A stretch of DNA of 64,000 nucleotides from the NCBI GenBank assembly GCA_037952775.1, contig JBANAY010000003.1, positions 3,596,001 to 3,660,000 on the forward strand. The letters run 5' to 3'. This document shows positions 12,929 through 23,937 of the stretch, one piece after another. The notes under the pieces were generated by a model. That model was given only the letters and a program-made list of their open reading frames with translations, was not told the DNA's origin and made no database searches. A program made the translations under genes and the position numbers. Every line of letters begins with the position of its first letter. The first letter of the stretch is position 1. Source of the stretch: Clonostachys chloroleuca. Its lineage: Eukaryota > Ascomycota > Sordariomycetes > Hypocreales > Bionectriaceae.

Positions 12929-14192
12929 CTAACCGTGAATATGGTTGCTGATAAACTCCCATGCGTATTCATCATGGCCCAGAGCCAAGGACGCGGCCCA
13001 TGCATTGTTTAGTTCTGGGTATAGTATGTGAATCAGACGAAGCAGTCCGTCTACGCCAGCCAGATTTCCAACCGTATGCTCAACTGCCCAAAGAGCCACG
13101 ATGCTTTGGAAAACGTACAAGGAGGGCGTTAGATTGCCATCCAATAGATAGACCTGTGAGTAGTCGACATACCGCCGGCTAAGCTCCGAAACCTGGGCTT
13201 CAGTCAAATACCAAGCCCAATAGTACTTCATCTCGCCAAGTCAGAAACGTACGGCACAGCCAAGAGTCAGAGGAACGAATTGGGCAGCACGTACTGTCGG
13301 CAAAGCCAGAAGTGAATGATGTAGTAGTCCAGAGAAGATCCGTAATCTTTCACTTCCGAGAGCTCCAGAAAGGATCGGATCCTCGATGCAGAGGCTATCT
13401 AGGAACAAGTTCTGACTGAGGATTTGTGTGATGCAATTGTTTGCGCACAAGAGGTTCAATAGGCGGGTCATCGGCACGTTGTCGTGGCTAGTGATTGTGC
13501 ATTTCGAGACGGGAAGCGTGATAAAAATATTCTGACTTGTGATGCTCGTGTTGAATGCGGGCTGTGGTAAGCTCGGGTAGGAAGGCGTCGTCGCTAGCCA
13601 AGCAGTCCAGTCTTGTTCAGCAGAGCCGTTCAAGAAGTTAGGAATTACCTCGCCTTGCCACTCTAATCCGCGGCTCGGAGATTCCAGACCATCGTATTCG
13701 TGTCCCACGGTGTTGGAGGCGGCACTGGGCTCTTCGGCTTGCCTCGATCGGTACCCAGGCTCTCCTCGAAAGTGACAAGAGTGGTTGATGCGGGTACAAG
13801 GTAGGCATCGTAGACCCTCATCGCACTACATAAAGAGAAAGTAGAAAAGCTTAATACTATCGTGATCAAGTGGACAGGTTTGGGAATGCCTGGTGGTTTG
13901 AGGTCTCCTTGTGTGAGCACACCCAATCACTTTACTCACCCTGAGGTGGAGTTGGTGGCATCCTGTAGATCTAGTTAGAGAACAACCCAGCTCGGCTCCA
14001 TATACCCGCAATCTGACAGACAAAGGAAAAAAGGAAAATCAAAAATAGGGGAGGGAGAAGAAAGAAGAACGCACGGTCACAGGCCCGATAGACGAAGCGT
14101 CTTTTTGTATGCTTAAACTCTTCTGGTGACCACCTCATTGGTTCTTCATTAGTGGGTTTGGGCATGATGATCCGGGTTGGCCTTGGCTCCAT
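12929..14192 (-). CDS. Zn2Cys6 (fungal binuclear zinc cluster) transcription factor
   Basis: Four exons give 325 aa: 14192-14075, 13962-13940 (23 nt), 13825-13253 and 13192-12929. The introns are 13963-14074, 13826-13939 and 13193-13252. Their donors are GTGCGT, GTGAGT and GTACGT, with CTAAC- or CTCAC-like branch points. The joined product has a perfect zinc cluster with Cys at residues 38, 41, 48, 54, 57 and 64, spacing C-x2-C-x6-C-x5-C-x2-C-x6-C, preceded by a basic stretch (KHTKRR). The remaining part has Leu-rich helices, as in fungal regulator C-terminal domains. Oddity: the first loop reads CHQLHLRC, lacking the Lys usual in this loop. The protein is short for the class, and its stop sits beside a T22-A18 tract, so C-terminal truncation is possible. 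Target genes are unknown; no cluster adjoins it. Confidence 0.75.
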
Positions 14193-17100
14193 GTCTCTGG
14201 CGCTGAGAGGTTCTACTTGATAGCGTAAATTTGAAAGAGTATTTTAGCTGGAGTGGAAAGGAATTTTTGGTAGTGAAACAGCCTCACTCACATAAAAGTG
14301 ATGTGTGTATGGAGGAGGAAGGTTTGTGACGCCCACGGTGGGAAACGCACGTCCGAATGATTCTCGGATCAACGATACCAACCATTAGGGAATCAAGAAA
14401 TTGGGAAGTGGGGTTGGTGCAAGTCAGATGTGTCCAGTGTATACAATTACATATCTGGGCTTGAGGGGTACCTATGTGAGCACATTCCGTCAGGGATGTC
14501 CAAGACTGTAATGCAAGCCATCCTCTGGTTGTGCACCCGCCACGGGATGACGACCAGCCAGGCAAGACATGGGCCTTGGTTTTTAGCTGAAATTTACAAA
14601 AACAAAACGCCTTGGCCAAAAAGTTGTTGAACTAGCAAATGATTGCCGTCTTACAGATGTTTGGGCGCGCTGTTGTCCACCCCGGTGCTCGTCCTGCGGT
14701 CGGAGCGGCGGATCACTGCTGCCTCCTCCCCCTAACACCCGCACTTGGCAGGTCAGGCAATAGGCGGCACTTAGCTATTCGGTCTCGCTAGACTATCGAT
14801 GATATGTGACTAGCTGGCCATTCTTCGTGCTGCTATGTCCTGGCATCTTGGCCCTGTCTCTGTCTCAGCATCCGGACGATCCAACCCTAAAAGAATACAG
14901 GCCGGGAGGAAGACCTCCAGCGATTTTTGCTCCCACTTCTATCTGTCTTACGTATGCTGAGTCCCTGTGCAGCGAGCGGTTTTAGGGCTTGGGTTCAAGA
15001 TATTCTGGTTGGACTCGAACTCCACCCCCTCCAAGACAAGCCCCCTTTTGACAAGCAGGATGCATTACCACCCAGAGCCGCACACAGATACTTGGCTGTG
15101 CATAATATTCTCCCTTTCCGCCAATCAATCAATACCAACCACTACCTTCCCGACTCACCGTGAAAGCTCTAGCAGAGCCCCTCTTACCACTGTCTCTCTA
15201 ACGGCCATTGGGCAGCCGTTCCCCTCACCAGAGCTACGTTTGTCGAAAACCACCGATAACAACGAATGCCTCTCGATCGACCCGACCAAATTCTGCGCTA
15301 AAGTTCAAGTAACATGACCGAAATCCATCTCGTATTACAAAAATGCTACATCTCCTGCATACCTTGCACGAGACTACATGTACTTGGCGAGGTTGCTCAA
15401 CCCCCTCGGTCGCTGGCCAGTCCCTTCGCTTCCGGGCTCTCCAAGGCATCATTATCACGTCATGATTGGCTTGATCCTTAGCCAGAATCATGGAACAAAC
15501 TCCAACAAATGCCTCCTTTCTGACTCTGAACGTGAATAGTTCGCAAGTACTCGCGTTGCCTCCTGAACCGTCTCGACTATCCCCGAAAAAAAAACCCTCG
15601 ACTCTCCTCCAACGATAACTTCAAACGCGCAACGATATGTCGTGATAACCTGCTCTACCTCTGGACCACACACCGGTCTCTATATTCGACACGTGAGACT
15701 TGCCTTGCAAGTTCTTCCTTTCCCTCCAGCTTGGCTGCGACTTGCCGAACACGTGGATCATCACGCTCTCTTCTCTTATCGTACGCCGTGGTGTTCTTAG
15801 AGATCTGTCCGCTACCGAACCCCCAACTTCGTCGATATGCAAAATAAGCCAGAATAGTGTCGCGAAGAGAGGAAGTGATAAGCCACAATTCGCGTCTGGC
15901 TCACATGGAAACACGTACTAGTTCGGTGTATGGGGTGCCTTCTTTCTCCATCCCACGATCACGGTTTTTTCGCCCCTACTCTACCACCGAACAGCAATTT
16001 CACTACAACAAGACTTTGTCTCGGCAGCCACGGCTGACGATTGAGCTCGAACGTGATAGATTACGACCACTTATTGGGGGTGGTACTTTGGAAGAACGCG
16101 GGGGCATCCAAGGCGGCGCGTCCTTTTGCTAGCGAGATCCAAATCTTTTGTGAAGATGAGGATACACAGAACACTAGGAGCAGGAAAACGGTAACATGCT
16201 GTAGACCCTGACGATGTAGATGAAGCCATGATCCAGAACAAGTGACTGCTATTTTGTTCCATTTTAAAGGAAAAGGAGCGTGAGTTGACACAAGACGGCA
16301 ACCTATCAATTCTTCTTTTACCTCGCCTGTAATTATCAGGCTTACGAGTTGATACAAGTTGCAGATACCATAACAGACGCGTAGTGGAAGATATCACTTG
16401 TCGTTGGCACGCCATTCATCTAGAAATCTATCTTGCCCATTAAAGTATTCTGAGGGCAAGGAATTGCTGCGTCCCTAACGAACCGTTTTGCCCATTTCCT
16501 TCTATCGTGTAGAGGCGGAAATATCTCCCTTTCTAAGAGTGCGTACTTGGCTGTCTCCACGGCGACGATTGAGGTTTGATAATAAGACTACAACTAGGAG
16601 AGAAGCTACCTTAACCTATCGGTGCCACTATTGCCGCAGAAATTGAGATATAAGCACCAATAATATTGGGGTGCTTTCCGATTTCTGTCTCTTCTTAACA
16701 CAGATAATGAGTAGAGCGAAGCCAATGATAGTATAGGTGTGTATATCGGCTTTAGCCGTCGCATCAGATGTCTCTGAAAGGTGACATAAGCACACATACG
16801 AATCAAAGACTAATGGGAGGGCTCATATTGATTACTGGTTCCTTTCTCCTCTTACGGAAGCTGCTTTTTGGTTCTGGCAGCGTCCCAGCACCTAGCAACC
16901 TCTGGCAACATGCATTTCGCATGGACATGGAAGATAGGCCATACTCTTTGCAGACTTGAAAAAAAGGACACTTGCTGAGATCGGACAAACCTATTTATTC
17001 ATTGCAGACCCCCCGATGCTGTGGCTAGCGGTAGGCTTCCATTCGCCCTCATGTACAACTACGACTAATGCAAGTTGGCAGTTATCGCACAAACATGAAG

Positions 17101-18165
17101 CGCAAGGAATAAACAAACGAGAGCATGTGCGCTCAATCCAGGCTTCCTAGCGTTTGTACTTGCCGAAGATTCTCGATGTCCTGGAGAGCAGTCATCCCCT
17201 TGGCTCAACCATCGACCGACGGCAGATCCCAATCGACAGCCATTTCCACGAGACAGAATTCAATAGAATTCAAATATGGCTCCTGAGAGCCATTGAACAA
17301 TCAAAGCAAGATCAGCAAGATAGCGTGATGGATACTGAACGATACCAGCCTCTTCTATGGTATTGCGGAATCTGCCTCACGTCAAGGCTCGCACTGGTGG
17401 TCAGCCACCCAGCGGCTCGTCTCGGGAATAATCTGGTCAGAGTAGGAGAAAAGTCTCTTCCGGTTCGACTATGTGTCATACAATGCCGAGTTGCCGCTGC
17501 CAAACGCCCCGAGTGGGCCATGTTGGAGTTTCTTCTGGGTCTTCTAGAACTCGTTTCAGCGGCTTGGGTCCACTTGGAAAATCATTCTCTTCAACTGCTG
17601 GCCAAAGTTCAGGGTCCATCACCAATGACGGAGTTTTATGAACGTAACTGTTTCCTCGAGGGTCGCGTTTTCGACGGGGGAGGCTTGAGTCGTGATCCAG
17701 GAGCCCGGCGCAACAGCGGAAAACTTTTTGCCTCATCCCCATCTAATACCTGCCTGTCTGTGTATCTGTGAGGGATGGATCTGAGGTTTTCCTTTCGAAT
17801 CACGGGAGCTCCGTTGCTATCCACCTGTCTGCCATTATCGTTCGATTATCTCTGAGGCTGGAGAGTGCATTCGCATCAATATGCCGAGATGCATCTCGCG
17901 ATTTGATGACTGTCATGTGTGTATGCTCTTGCAAAACGATCGCCCGCCCCGTCGCGCTGAAGCATAAAACAACGCGGTGACATCTCGGTGGGATTCGTGC
18001 CTTCGGTATGGGGTCAGATGTTTTCTTCGTGGCCACCATGTGGGCCGCTCATGACATCCTTTGGATAGCTTTTTCTTTAAGAAAAGAATGTTTCTAAATG
18101 CCGGGTTCCCTCGTTTCTGTGACTCTGTCTACTCTCTATAGAGACCTCGATTCGCCACCTTCACC
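14193..18165. other. gene-poor stretch (about 4 kb) with coding-like fragments
   Basis: No gene can be supported firmly. One minus-strand frame (about 15888-15655) is charged and protein-like, rich in Lys, Arg and Glu, and ends with VVQR and a stop. A second short minus-strand frame follows at 15673-15488. I could not connect them with credible splice sites or name a family. A plus-strand frame at 17154-17771 is open for 205 codons but begins at TTG and shows no domain. The last few hundred bases must include the promoter of the amino-acid transporter. Confidence 0.4.
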
Positions 18166-19646
18166 ATGGCCGACGATATTGCAACTGTGCCGGCCTTTTC
18201 GGGTTCGAAGAAGAATAAGAAGGATACCCCTTACACCTCTCCCGAAGATGGAATGGATATTATGGAGGTTGCCAATGAGGGACAAGTGGATCAGCTGAAG
18301 AAGATTGCTGCCGATGGTAATGCTCATTTCCATCGTTTGGGCTGGAAGCGTCTTACTATCGTCACCATTGTTGAGGCTGTAGCCCTCGGCGCCCTGAGCC
18401 TTCCCGCAGCTTTCCACACTCTGGGGATGTTCCTCGGCGTCCTTCTATCTGTCCTCCTCGGTGTCGCTACCATCTTTACCAGTTACATCATCGGCCAGGT
18501 AAAGCTCAAGCATCCCGAGATCCTTCATTATGCCGATGCTGGCCGCATGTTACTCGGTCGTTTTGGATACGAACTCTTCGGTGCCGCCTTCGTGCTTGAG
18601 CTTCTTTTTGTTGTTGGATCTCATGCTCTTACTGGTAGTATCGCCCTCGTCACCATTAATGGCGGCAAGGTCTGCTCAATCGCCTTCTCTGCTGTTTCTG
18701 CCGTGATTTTACTCATCCTTGCCATCCCGCCGTCATTTTCTGAAGTGGCAATTCTTGGATATGTCGACTTCGTCTCAATCGTGGCTGCGATTGGCATTAC
18801 CATCATCGCAACAGGAATACAGGGCACGAATTCTCCTGGAGGTCTCTCTAGCATCGAATGGTCAGTGTGGCCAAAGGAGGATCTAAGCTTCTCCAAGGCC
18901 TTTGTATCTGTCAGCAACATTGTCCTGGCATACAGCTTCGCCATCGGCCAGTTCTCCTTCATGGATGAGATGCACACTCCACGAGACTACATGAAGTCCA
19001 TCTGGGCTAGTGTGAGCATCCAGATTGTCATCTACACGCTGACCGGAGCTATTTGCTACGCCTTCATCGGTTCAAATGTCCAGTCACCAGCTCTCCTATC
19101 AGCGGGGAATCTGGTTTCCAAGATTGCTTTCGGCGTCGCTCTCCCAGTCATCTTCATCTCCGGGTCCATTAACACCACAGTTGCACTCCGCTATGTTCAC
19201 GGCCGGATGTTCAAGAATTCAGTTGCCCGCTACGTCAATACCCCTCTTGGCTGGAGCACGTGGATCGGACTGGTTACTATTTTCACTATTCTCGCTTGGA
19301 TTATTGCTGAGGCAATCCCCATCTTTTCCGATCTCTTGTCGATTTGCTCCTCTCTCTTCGTTTCCGGCTTCTCCTTTTACATCCCTGCCGTTATGTGGTT
19401 CGTCATGCTTCGTGAAGGGAAGTGGTATGCAAAGAAAAACCTCGCCATGAGCATCGGCTGCTTCGTCGTCTTCATCATTGGTGTGGTTACTCTTGTCGGA
19501 GGAACTTATTCGACTATCAAGGATATCGTGAGTACCTCCTCCTTACGACATCATTGCTTAAAAGATGCAACCATTAACGCCAGATATAGATTGAAGAGCT
19601 CTCTAGTGGAAGCGAGCATGCACCGTTTTCTTGTAGATCGGTTTAA
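18166..19646 (+). CDS. amino-acid transporter, AAAP family (neutral amino acid permease, Mtr-like)
   Basis: Two exons, 18166-19527 and 19590-19646, give 472 aa. The intron 19528-19589 has a GTGAGT donor and ATATAG acceptor. Without splicing, the frame would run on into a non-family tail, whereas the spliced end (about 18 residues, ending in PFSCRSV) has the short Cys-containing finish typical of Mtr-type permeases. Seen: a hydrophilic N-terminus of about 60 residues, then roughly eleven hydrophobic segments starting with the family-typical block TIVEAVALGALSLPAAFHTLG. Known: Mtr of Neurospora takes up neutral aliphatic and aromatic amino acids at the plasma membrane by proton symport. The exact substrate range here is inferred from family only. 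No partner gene adjoins it. Confidence 0.9.
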
Positions 19647-20713
19647 TAAGAACAAGGGCTTCACTCTACATCACTTCATGCCCGAAACCGCCCATCATGG
19701 ATCATCAATGCCTGCTACTGTGAATATCACCATGTATTTTGAATGACATAGCACACCATCTCCACCGAATCCGCCAAGGGTGAATGATGGTACCCAGCAC
19801 AGACGATCATGACAGAGGATTTCACTGTCTAGATTTAAAACGTCAAGTGGCTTGCCGTAGGCGCTCGACCTTCCAACTGTTGTCCGCGGTGCTCGGCGAC
19901 CTCAAGCTTATGATCCTGGACATTAGTTTTAGATGACAACGAAGTTTCCCCTCTGTTGCTCTTTGCGAACTAAGAAATTGAGTAACCTCTCCTCTGGGTT
20001 GTTATTACCGGCATGGTTTCCAACCCATCACGCTGGCCCGCTCCATACCATGTCTTGGAATTCAAATTTCCTCTGGTGCTTCTTGGTGTGCCTAATGTGA
20101 CATTCGGAAACTTACAAAGGAACAATTGGCTGGAGCAAAGGCGGTTAAGGGCCCAGTGGTACTTCCCGGTAAAACATGATGCCCTAAATCCCCAGAGACG
20201 ACACATGTTGGCGCTTGAGCTGGCTTTATCCCGCAGATCATTCACCTCTTTAAATTGTAGCAGACACGCCTTGCATGTATGGACGCTTTGGATACTGGTT
20301 AGTAGTCCAGCAGCTATCGGATGGGTTCAAGTTCTTCTCCACCATCACGCAGGGAAGCAGCAAGGCGAAGAGTGCTCCTAAGAGGTACGTTAGGATGATA
20401 TTATTGCTTTTTCGAGAGCTTTTCTAGCTATTTCCGATGTTCCCTTAAAAGCCCATCGTGTGTTTTTCTCCCTCTCCCTCTCCACCCCCTCCCCTTACCT
20501 ATATGTCTACAAAATGATCGTAAGCATGACGGTATTCTAAATCACATTGCGTTTCTTTAGGCTCTCTAACTCACAGCCACGCGACGACCGTACCTCCAAT
20601 TGGAATGAATTCTATAACCTACTAGCTAATGCCGTAAAGTGCTAATTCGATTGTTGTCGATTCTCTCTTACAAACAAAGGGGCATCAAACATTGCTACAA
20701 TATCTAAAGGGTG
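19647..20713. other. intergenic between converging genes
   Basis: The transporter (plus) and exonuclease (minus) genes converge here, so the stretch holds two 3' ends. It includes a pyrimidine-rich CT tract near 20468-20500 and copy B of the 76-bp repeat (20628-20703), which ends 10 bp from the exonuclease stop codon. No gene is recognised. Confidence 0.5.
20628..20703 (-). repeat. 76-bp dispersed inverted repeat, copy B
   Basis: Reverse complement of 7689-7764 with one mismatch in 76. It lies immediately 3' of the RNA exonuclease coding region, so it would be part of that transcript's 3' UTR if transcribed that far. Confidence 0.8.
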
Positions 20714-22137
20714 CTAGACAGTCCGACCACCTGTAGAAGGGGCAGGAGACGAGCTCTCGGGTGCTATTCTGTGAACCAGATGCCAATGGAGAAGATCCCT
20801 CGATGCCAATGCATCTTCTACGCTGTCATGCCCTTGTCCCTTGAGTTGAATGTGTCTATCAAGACGCAATAACGTCAAGGACTTTAATGAAAGCGGCGTC
20901 TTTGAAATTTCAAGAAGTCCCTTTTGTTTTTCGTTCAACTCCTGATCTGGATCCTCGGGGAGACCGGCCTTTGCGGCATAGACAATCTCCTCCTCGATCA
21001 ACATGGTGTCAACGATGAAAGGATGAATCCAGCGAAGCGACAGCAAGTCAGAGTTCAGACCATGTCCGATGATGATCGTTCTCGGCCCAACGCATCTCCA
21101 TATAGCCTTGCGCGCATTACTCCTCCCGAAGATACAGGTGCGACGGCGGCGGGCCTCGTTAATGTCCTGCCTCGAGATTCCAGAAAACCGGGTGTTGTAA
21201 TGCTTCATTCTCACATCAGGAGCGACAAGGCTGTCAAGAAGAACGGCGCCTGAGAAGTAGTCGACAACAGTGACGCGGATAAGCTCTGACTCGCCAGAGT
21301 CACTTACTCCCATCTCGCAATCAATCGCAACAGCAATGGCAAAGCTCTGTTGAGGGTTCCGGCCACCTGACTGTGGCGTGCGATGGAAGAGCCAGTTGGC
21401 CTCAATCTCACCTGGTGCATATTGAATTGGGAGATGATTAGCATCCTGGCAGCAAGGTGCCGCAGAGACGTGCTTCCCGCAACAAGTCCACATCTGCAGG
21501 ATCATGGTACGTTCATCAGTTAGTGTTTGCTCTCTCTCAAGAAGTTTCTGCACGGAACAGCCACTTACCTTGGCTTGCACCACTCCAGAATGGTATCTAC
21601 ATCGCTTGAGTGGTTCCCTCCCTGTCTTGTCGCCCTCCTTGTCATTTACGGGAGGCCGGGAGGCGCCGTTTGCCTCACCCTTTGCGATATTGACACCCAG
21701 AAGTGAAAAACTTCCTTCAAGAGCTGTGTCGCCTCTTGGACCGGCGGCGTAGCTTGCTCCTCGACTCTTGTCTTCAGCCTCTTTGGTCTTCTTAAGGTGT
21801 TTCTTCGTCGGAGCTAATTCCTCCTTATCCTTCTTCGACAAAGCTACAGATGCGACCAGTTAGTAAACGAGCGCTTTCTAGGCTACCCTTTCTTGCGACA
21901 ACTCACATGAGCGCACACATACATGCACATGCATGGAGCGGGAGGGGAAGCAGCGGGCTTGGGAGGCATACCTTTCGAGCAGCGACTGCATCTTTTCTTT
22001 CTCTCTAGGTCATCTTTGGTGAGGGGATCGATGATGTATCCTTTCCTCCGAAGGATGGCCGACGAGAAGACAGCATTTTGCAGATGCCGAACATGAGCTG
22101 GCGATTGCTCGATAGGCTGGGGAGTGCTTTCGGCCAT
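20714..22137 (-). CDS. DEDDh 3'-5' RNA exonuclease (REX3/REX4-like)
   Basis: Three exons (22137-21972, 21843-21569, 21493-20714) give 406 aa. The introns are 21844-21971 (GTATGC...CTGTAG) and 21494-21568 (GTAAGT...CTGCAG). Removing the second restores a Cys/His-rich block in which CRYHSG is followed by MWTCCGKH, an arrangement seen in fungal REX-type exonucleases. The catalytic domain shows all DEDDh elements: AIDCEMG (Exo I, Asp and Glu), GHGLNSDL (Exo II) and HDSVEDALASRDL (Exo III, His and Asp). Known: REX proteins trim 3' ends of structural RNAs such as snRNA, RNase MRP RNA and rRNA. A nuclear role fits the Lys-rich stretch after the first intron, but that is inference. The start is the first ATG, with LERKKRCSRCSK just before the first intron. 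Confidence 0.88.
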
Positions 22138-23337
22138 GGCGACCGCGGGTTGTTGTAATTACCAGGCGCGAAACGACAGGGTTTGGGTCAAGAAGCACGT
22201 TGATCGGCCTAGTATTACGCTGTCTCAGGCAATGCAAGGGTGGGAACTGCGATGTGGTGGTGAAAAGGGAAGAAGCATGGGCTTTCCGGAGTGCGAGTGT
22301 GCAGGAACCTCAGCTGCAAGCAAGCGGGGTTTGATTGTGCACAGCGACTGCCGCAACACGGGCAACCTGCCTGGAACGCTTTCTATATAGACTTTGGACC
22401 CGGAGCCTGCGACAAAGAGGCCTCGAACTTGTTGGATACCGACTTGCCACGAGGGGGAGGATCTGAGAAGTGACTGGCGAGTCGCCCTCGAATTGGATGT
22501 TGTGATCAGATGCTGCTTGGCTGCAAACACGCTGCGCATCTTCTGATTGGCCAGCCCGGTGCGACTGCTGCCTACCCTACATGTAGACTCACAATCACAA
22601 TAAATCAAGGACCATTGTCTGTTGAACGTTACTTGCTGTGTTCTTGTGATAATGGGCGACTACAAAAGCAGCGCTGTCATATATTCTACGCTCTTAGTTT
22701 GGAGTATCAGAATAAGCTAGCATTTCTAATTCCAGACAATGGCATCGAGTTCTGTTTAGGTAACTACCTGGTAAGGACAGTCACTTGGCACCGGAAAACA
22801 CAGTCAGAGCTGTCGCTGACTGTGTCTGCATGTCGCTCTTACGGACACTTTGTGATACATGCTTCACGAGGTTCAACTTGCCTGAGAGAGTGTTTTTAGA
22901 ACCGAACTTTGAATTCATAACCGATTGACGCCTGCTCTAGTGACAGGGGTAAGGGTCATCCATGGCTGGGTTGTATTTGAATTGAGCACACCATGCAGCT
23001 GATCCTCTTGGCATTCCTCGATGCAAGTGCGTCAGATCACCATAGCCCAGAAAAGACCGATTTACTGTCGAGGATGAGCTTCATTCTATTACCCTTGGTG
23101 AAGCAATTGCGGTGATTCGCGGTGCAACATGAACCAGCGAGCCAGAAGTGCACTCACGTGACGCAGATCACCGGTGGTTAGCAGGCAGTTTGATGCTGTG
23201 TTTTTGGCGACAAACTGCACGCAGTGCGCACCTTGTCCTCGGCCTACCTTGCTGGCTTCAATGTTGCCCACGACGGTTGCCCACGACGGTTACGGTCCGC
23301 CGCGTGCCAAACTCGGAATTCCCGAAAAGCCCAAATC
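22138..23337. other. divergent intergenic region
   Basis: Shared upstream region of the exonuclease (minus) and the GNAT acetyltransferase (plus). Several short open frames exist on both strands but none shows a domain or joins across good splice sites. I see no repeats or RNA genes. A small duplication of the phrase CCCACGACGGTT occurs at 23268-23291, just before the acetyltransferase start. Confidence 0.5.
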
Positions 23338-23937
23338 ATGACTGTCAACGGGCTTGCCCAAGTCATTGCCGACGAGGTGGACACGTCGACCCCCGAGACC
23401 GTGTCCATCATCTTCCCCGATCCAACCACGGCCAATGACGAGAGCCTCGTGTCCCGACTCACTGCCATAGTCAATGCCGTCTTCTCCGACGCCGAGAAGG
23501 GCATCTTCTTGCCCGAATACCAGCGCACGACCGACCGAGAGATCAAGGCATTTATCCAGAGCCGAAAACTTGCCGTAGCCTACCTCTGCCCCTCCAACGA
23601 GCCCATTGGCTGCGTCTTCATCAAGAAATTGACTCCCGAGCGAGGCGAGTTCGGCATGCTCGCTCTCGACCCGGCCCACCATGGGTCTGGGTTCGGCCGT
23701 CTGCTCGTCAGCTTCGCGGAGGAGTACTGCCGCAGCGAGGGGTGCACCGTGATGCAGGTCGAGTTGCTTGTGCCTACACACTGCACGAATGGCTTCAAGG
23801 AGAGAATGCAAGCTTGGTACAAGCGGCTTGGCTACGAGATTGTAAAACTCGGCGACTTCAGCCAGGATTATCCCGACCTAGCCCCTCTTCTCGCCGGGCC
23901 CGCCGAATACAGAGTTTTCGGCAAGCCATTAGCATGA
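23338..23937 (+). CDS. GNAT-family N-acetyltransferase
   Basis: An intronless 199-aa frame. The start at 23338 is the first ATG that gives a family-like N-terminus; an upstream in-frame extension reads as leader. Seen: the acetyl-CoA-binding motif A at about residues 100-125, with the strand FGMLALDP followed by the pyrophosphate-binding loop HHGSGFGRLL. A C-terminal WYKRLGY helix/strand is characteristic of GNAT motif B. Known: GNAT enzymes acetylate amines on small molecules or proteins. The substrate cannot be told from sequence. It stands alone, divergent from the exonuclease gene. Confidence 0.9.
   Translation: MTVNGLAQVIADEVDTSTPETVSIIFPDPTTANDESLVSRLTAIVNAVFSDAEKGIFLPEYQRTTDREIKAFIQSRKLAVAYLCPSNEPIGCVFIKKLTPERGEFGMLALDPAHHGSGFGRLLVSFAEEYCRSEGCTVMQVELLVPTHCTNGFKERMQAWYKRLGYEIVKLGDFSQDYPDLAPLLAGPAEYRVFGKPLA

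Noticed and set aside
13241..13708. Separate 155-codon ORF in the regulator locus
   Set aside because: It begins at GTG and is only the middle of exon 3 of the Zn2Cys6 gene; the downstream 100-codon ORF starts inside its last intron.
14990..15085. tRNA-like signals on the minus strand
   Set aside because: GAGTTCGAGTCC resembles a B box, and TCTGG/CCAGA could pair as an acceptor stem. The anticodon stem does not fold, though, and the A box is poor. A tRNAscan-type search would settle it.
15488..15914. Overlapping charged minus-strand frames
   Set aside because: Locally protein-like (Lys/Arg/Glu-rich), but I found no splice pair with a branch point that joins them to a start and a natural end, so no gene is called.
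17154..17771. 205-codon plus-strand frame
   Set aside because: It starts at TTG, has no domain, and its composition is not protein-like. The opposite strand is also partly open. Probably chance.
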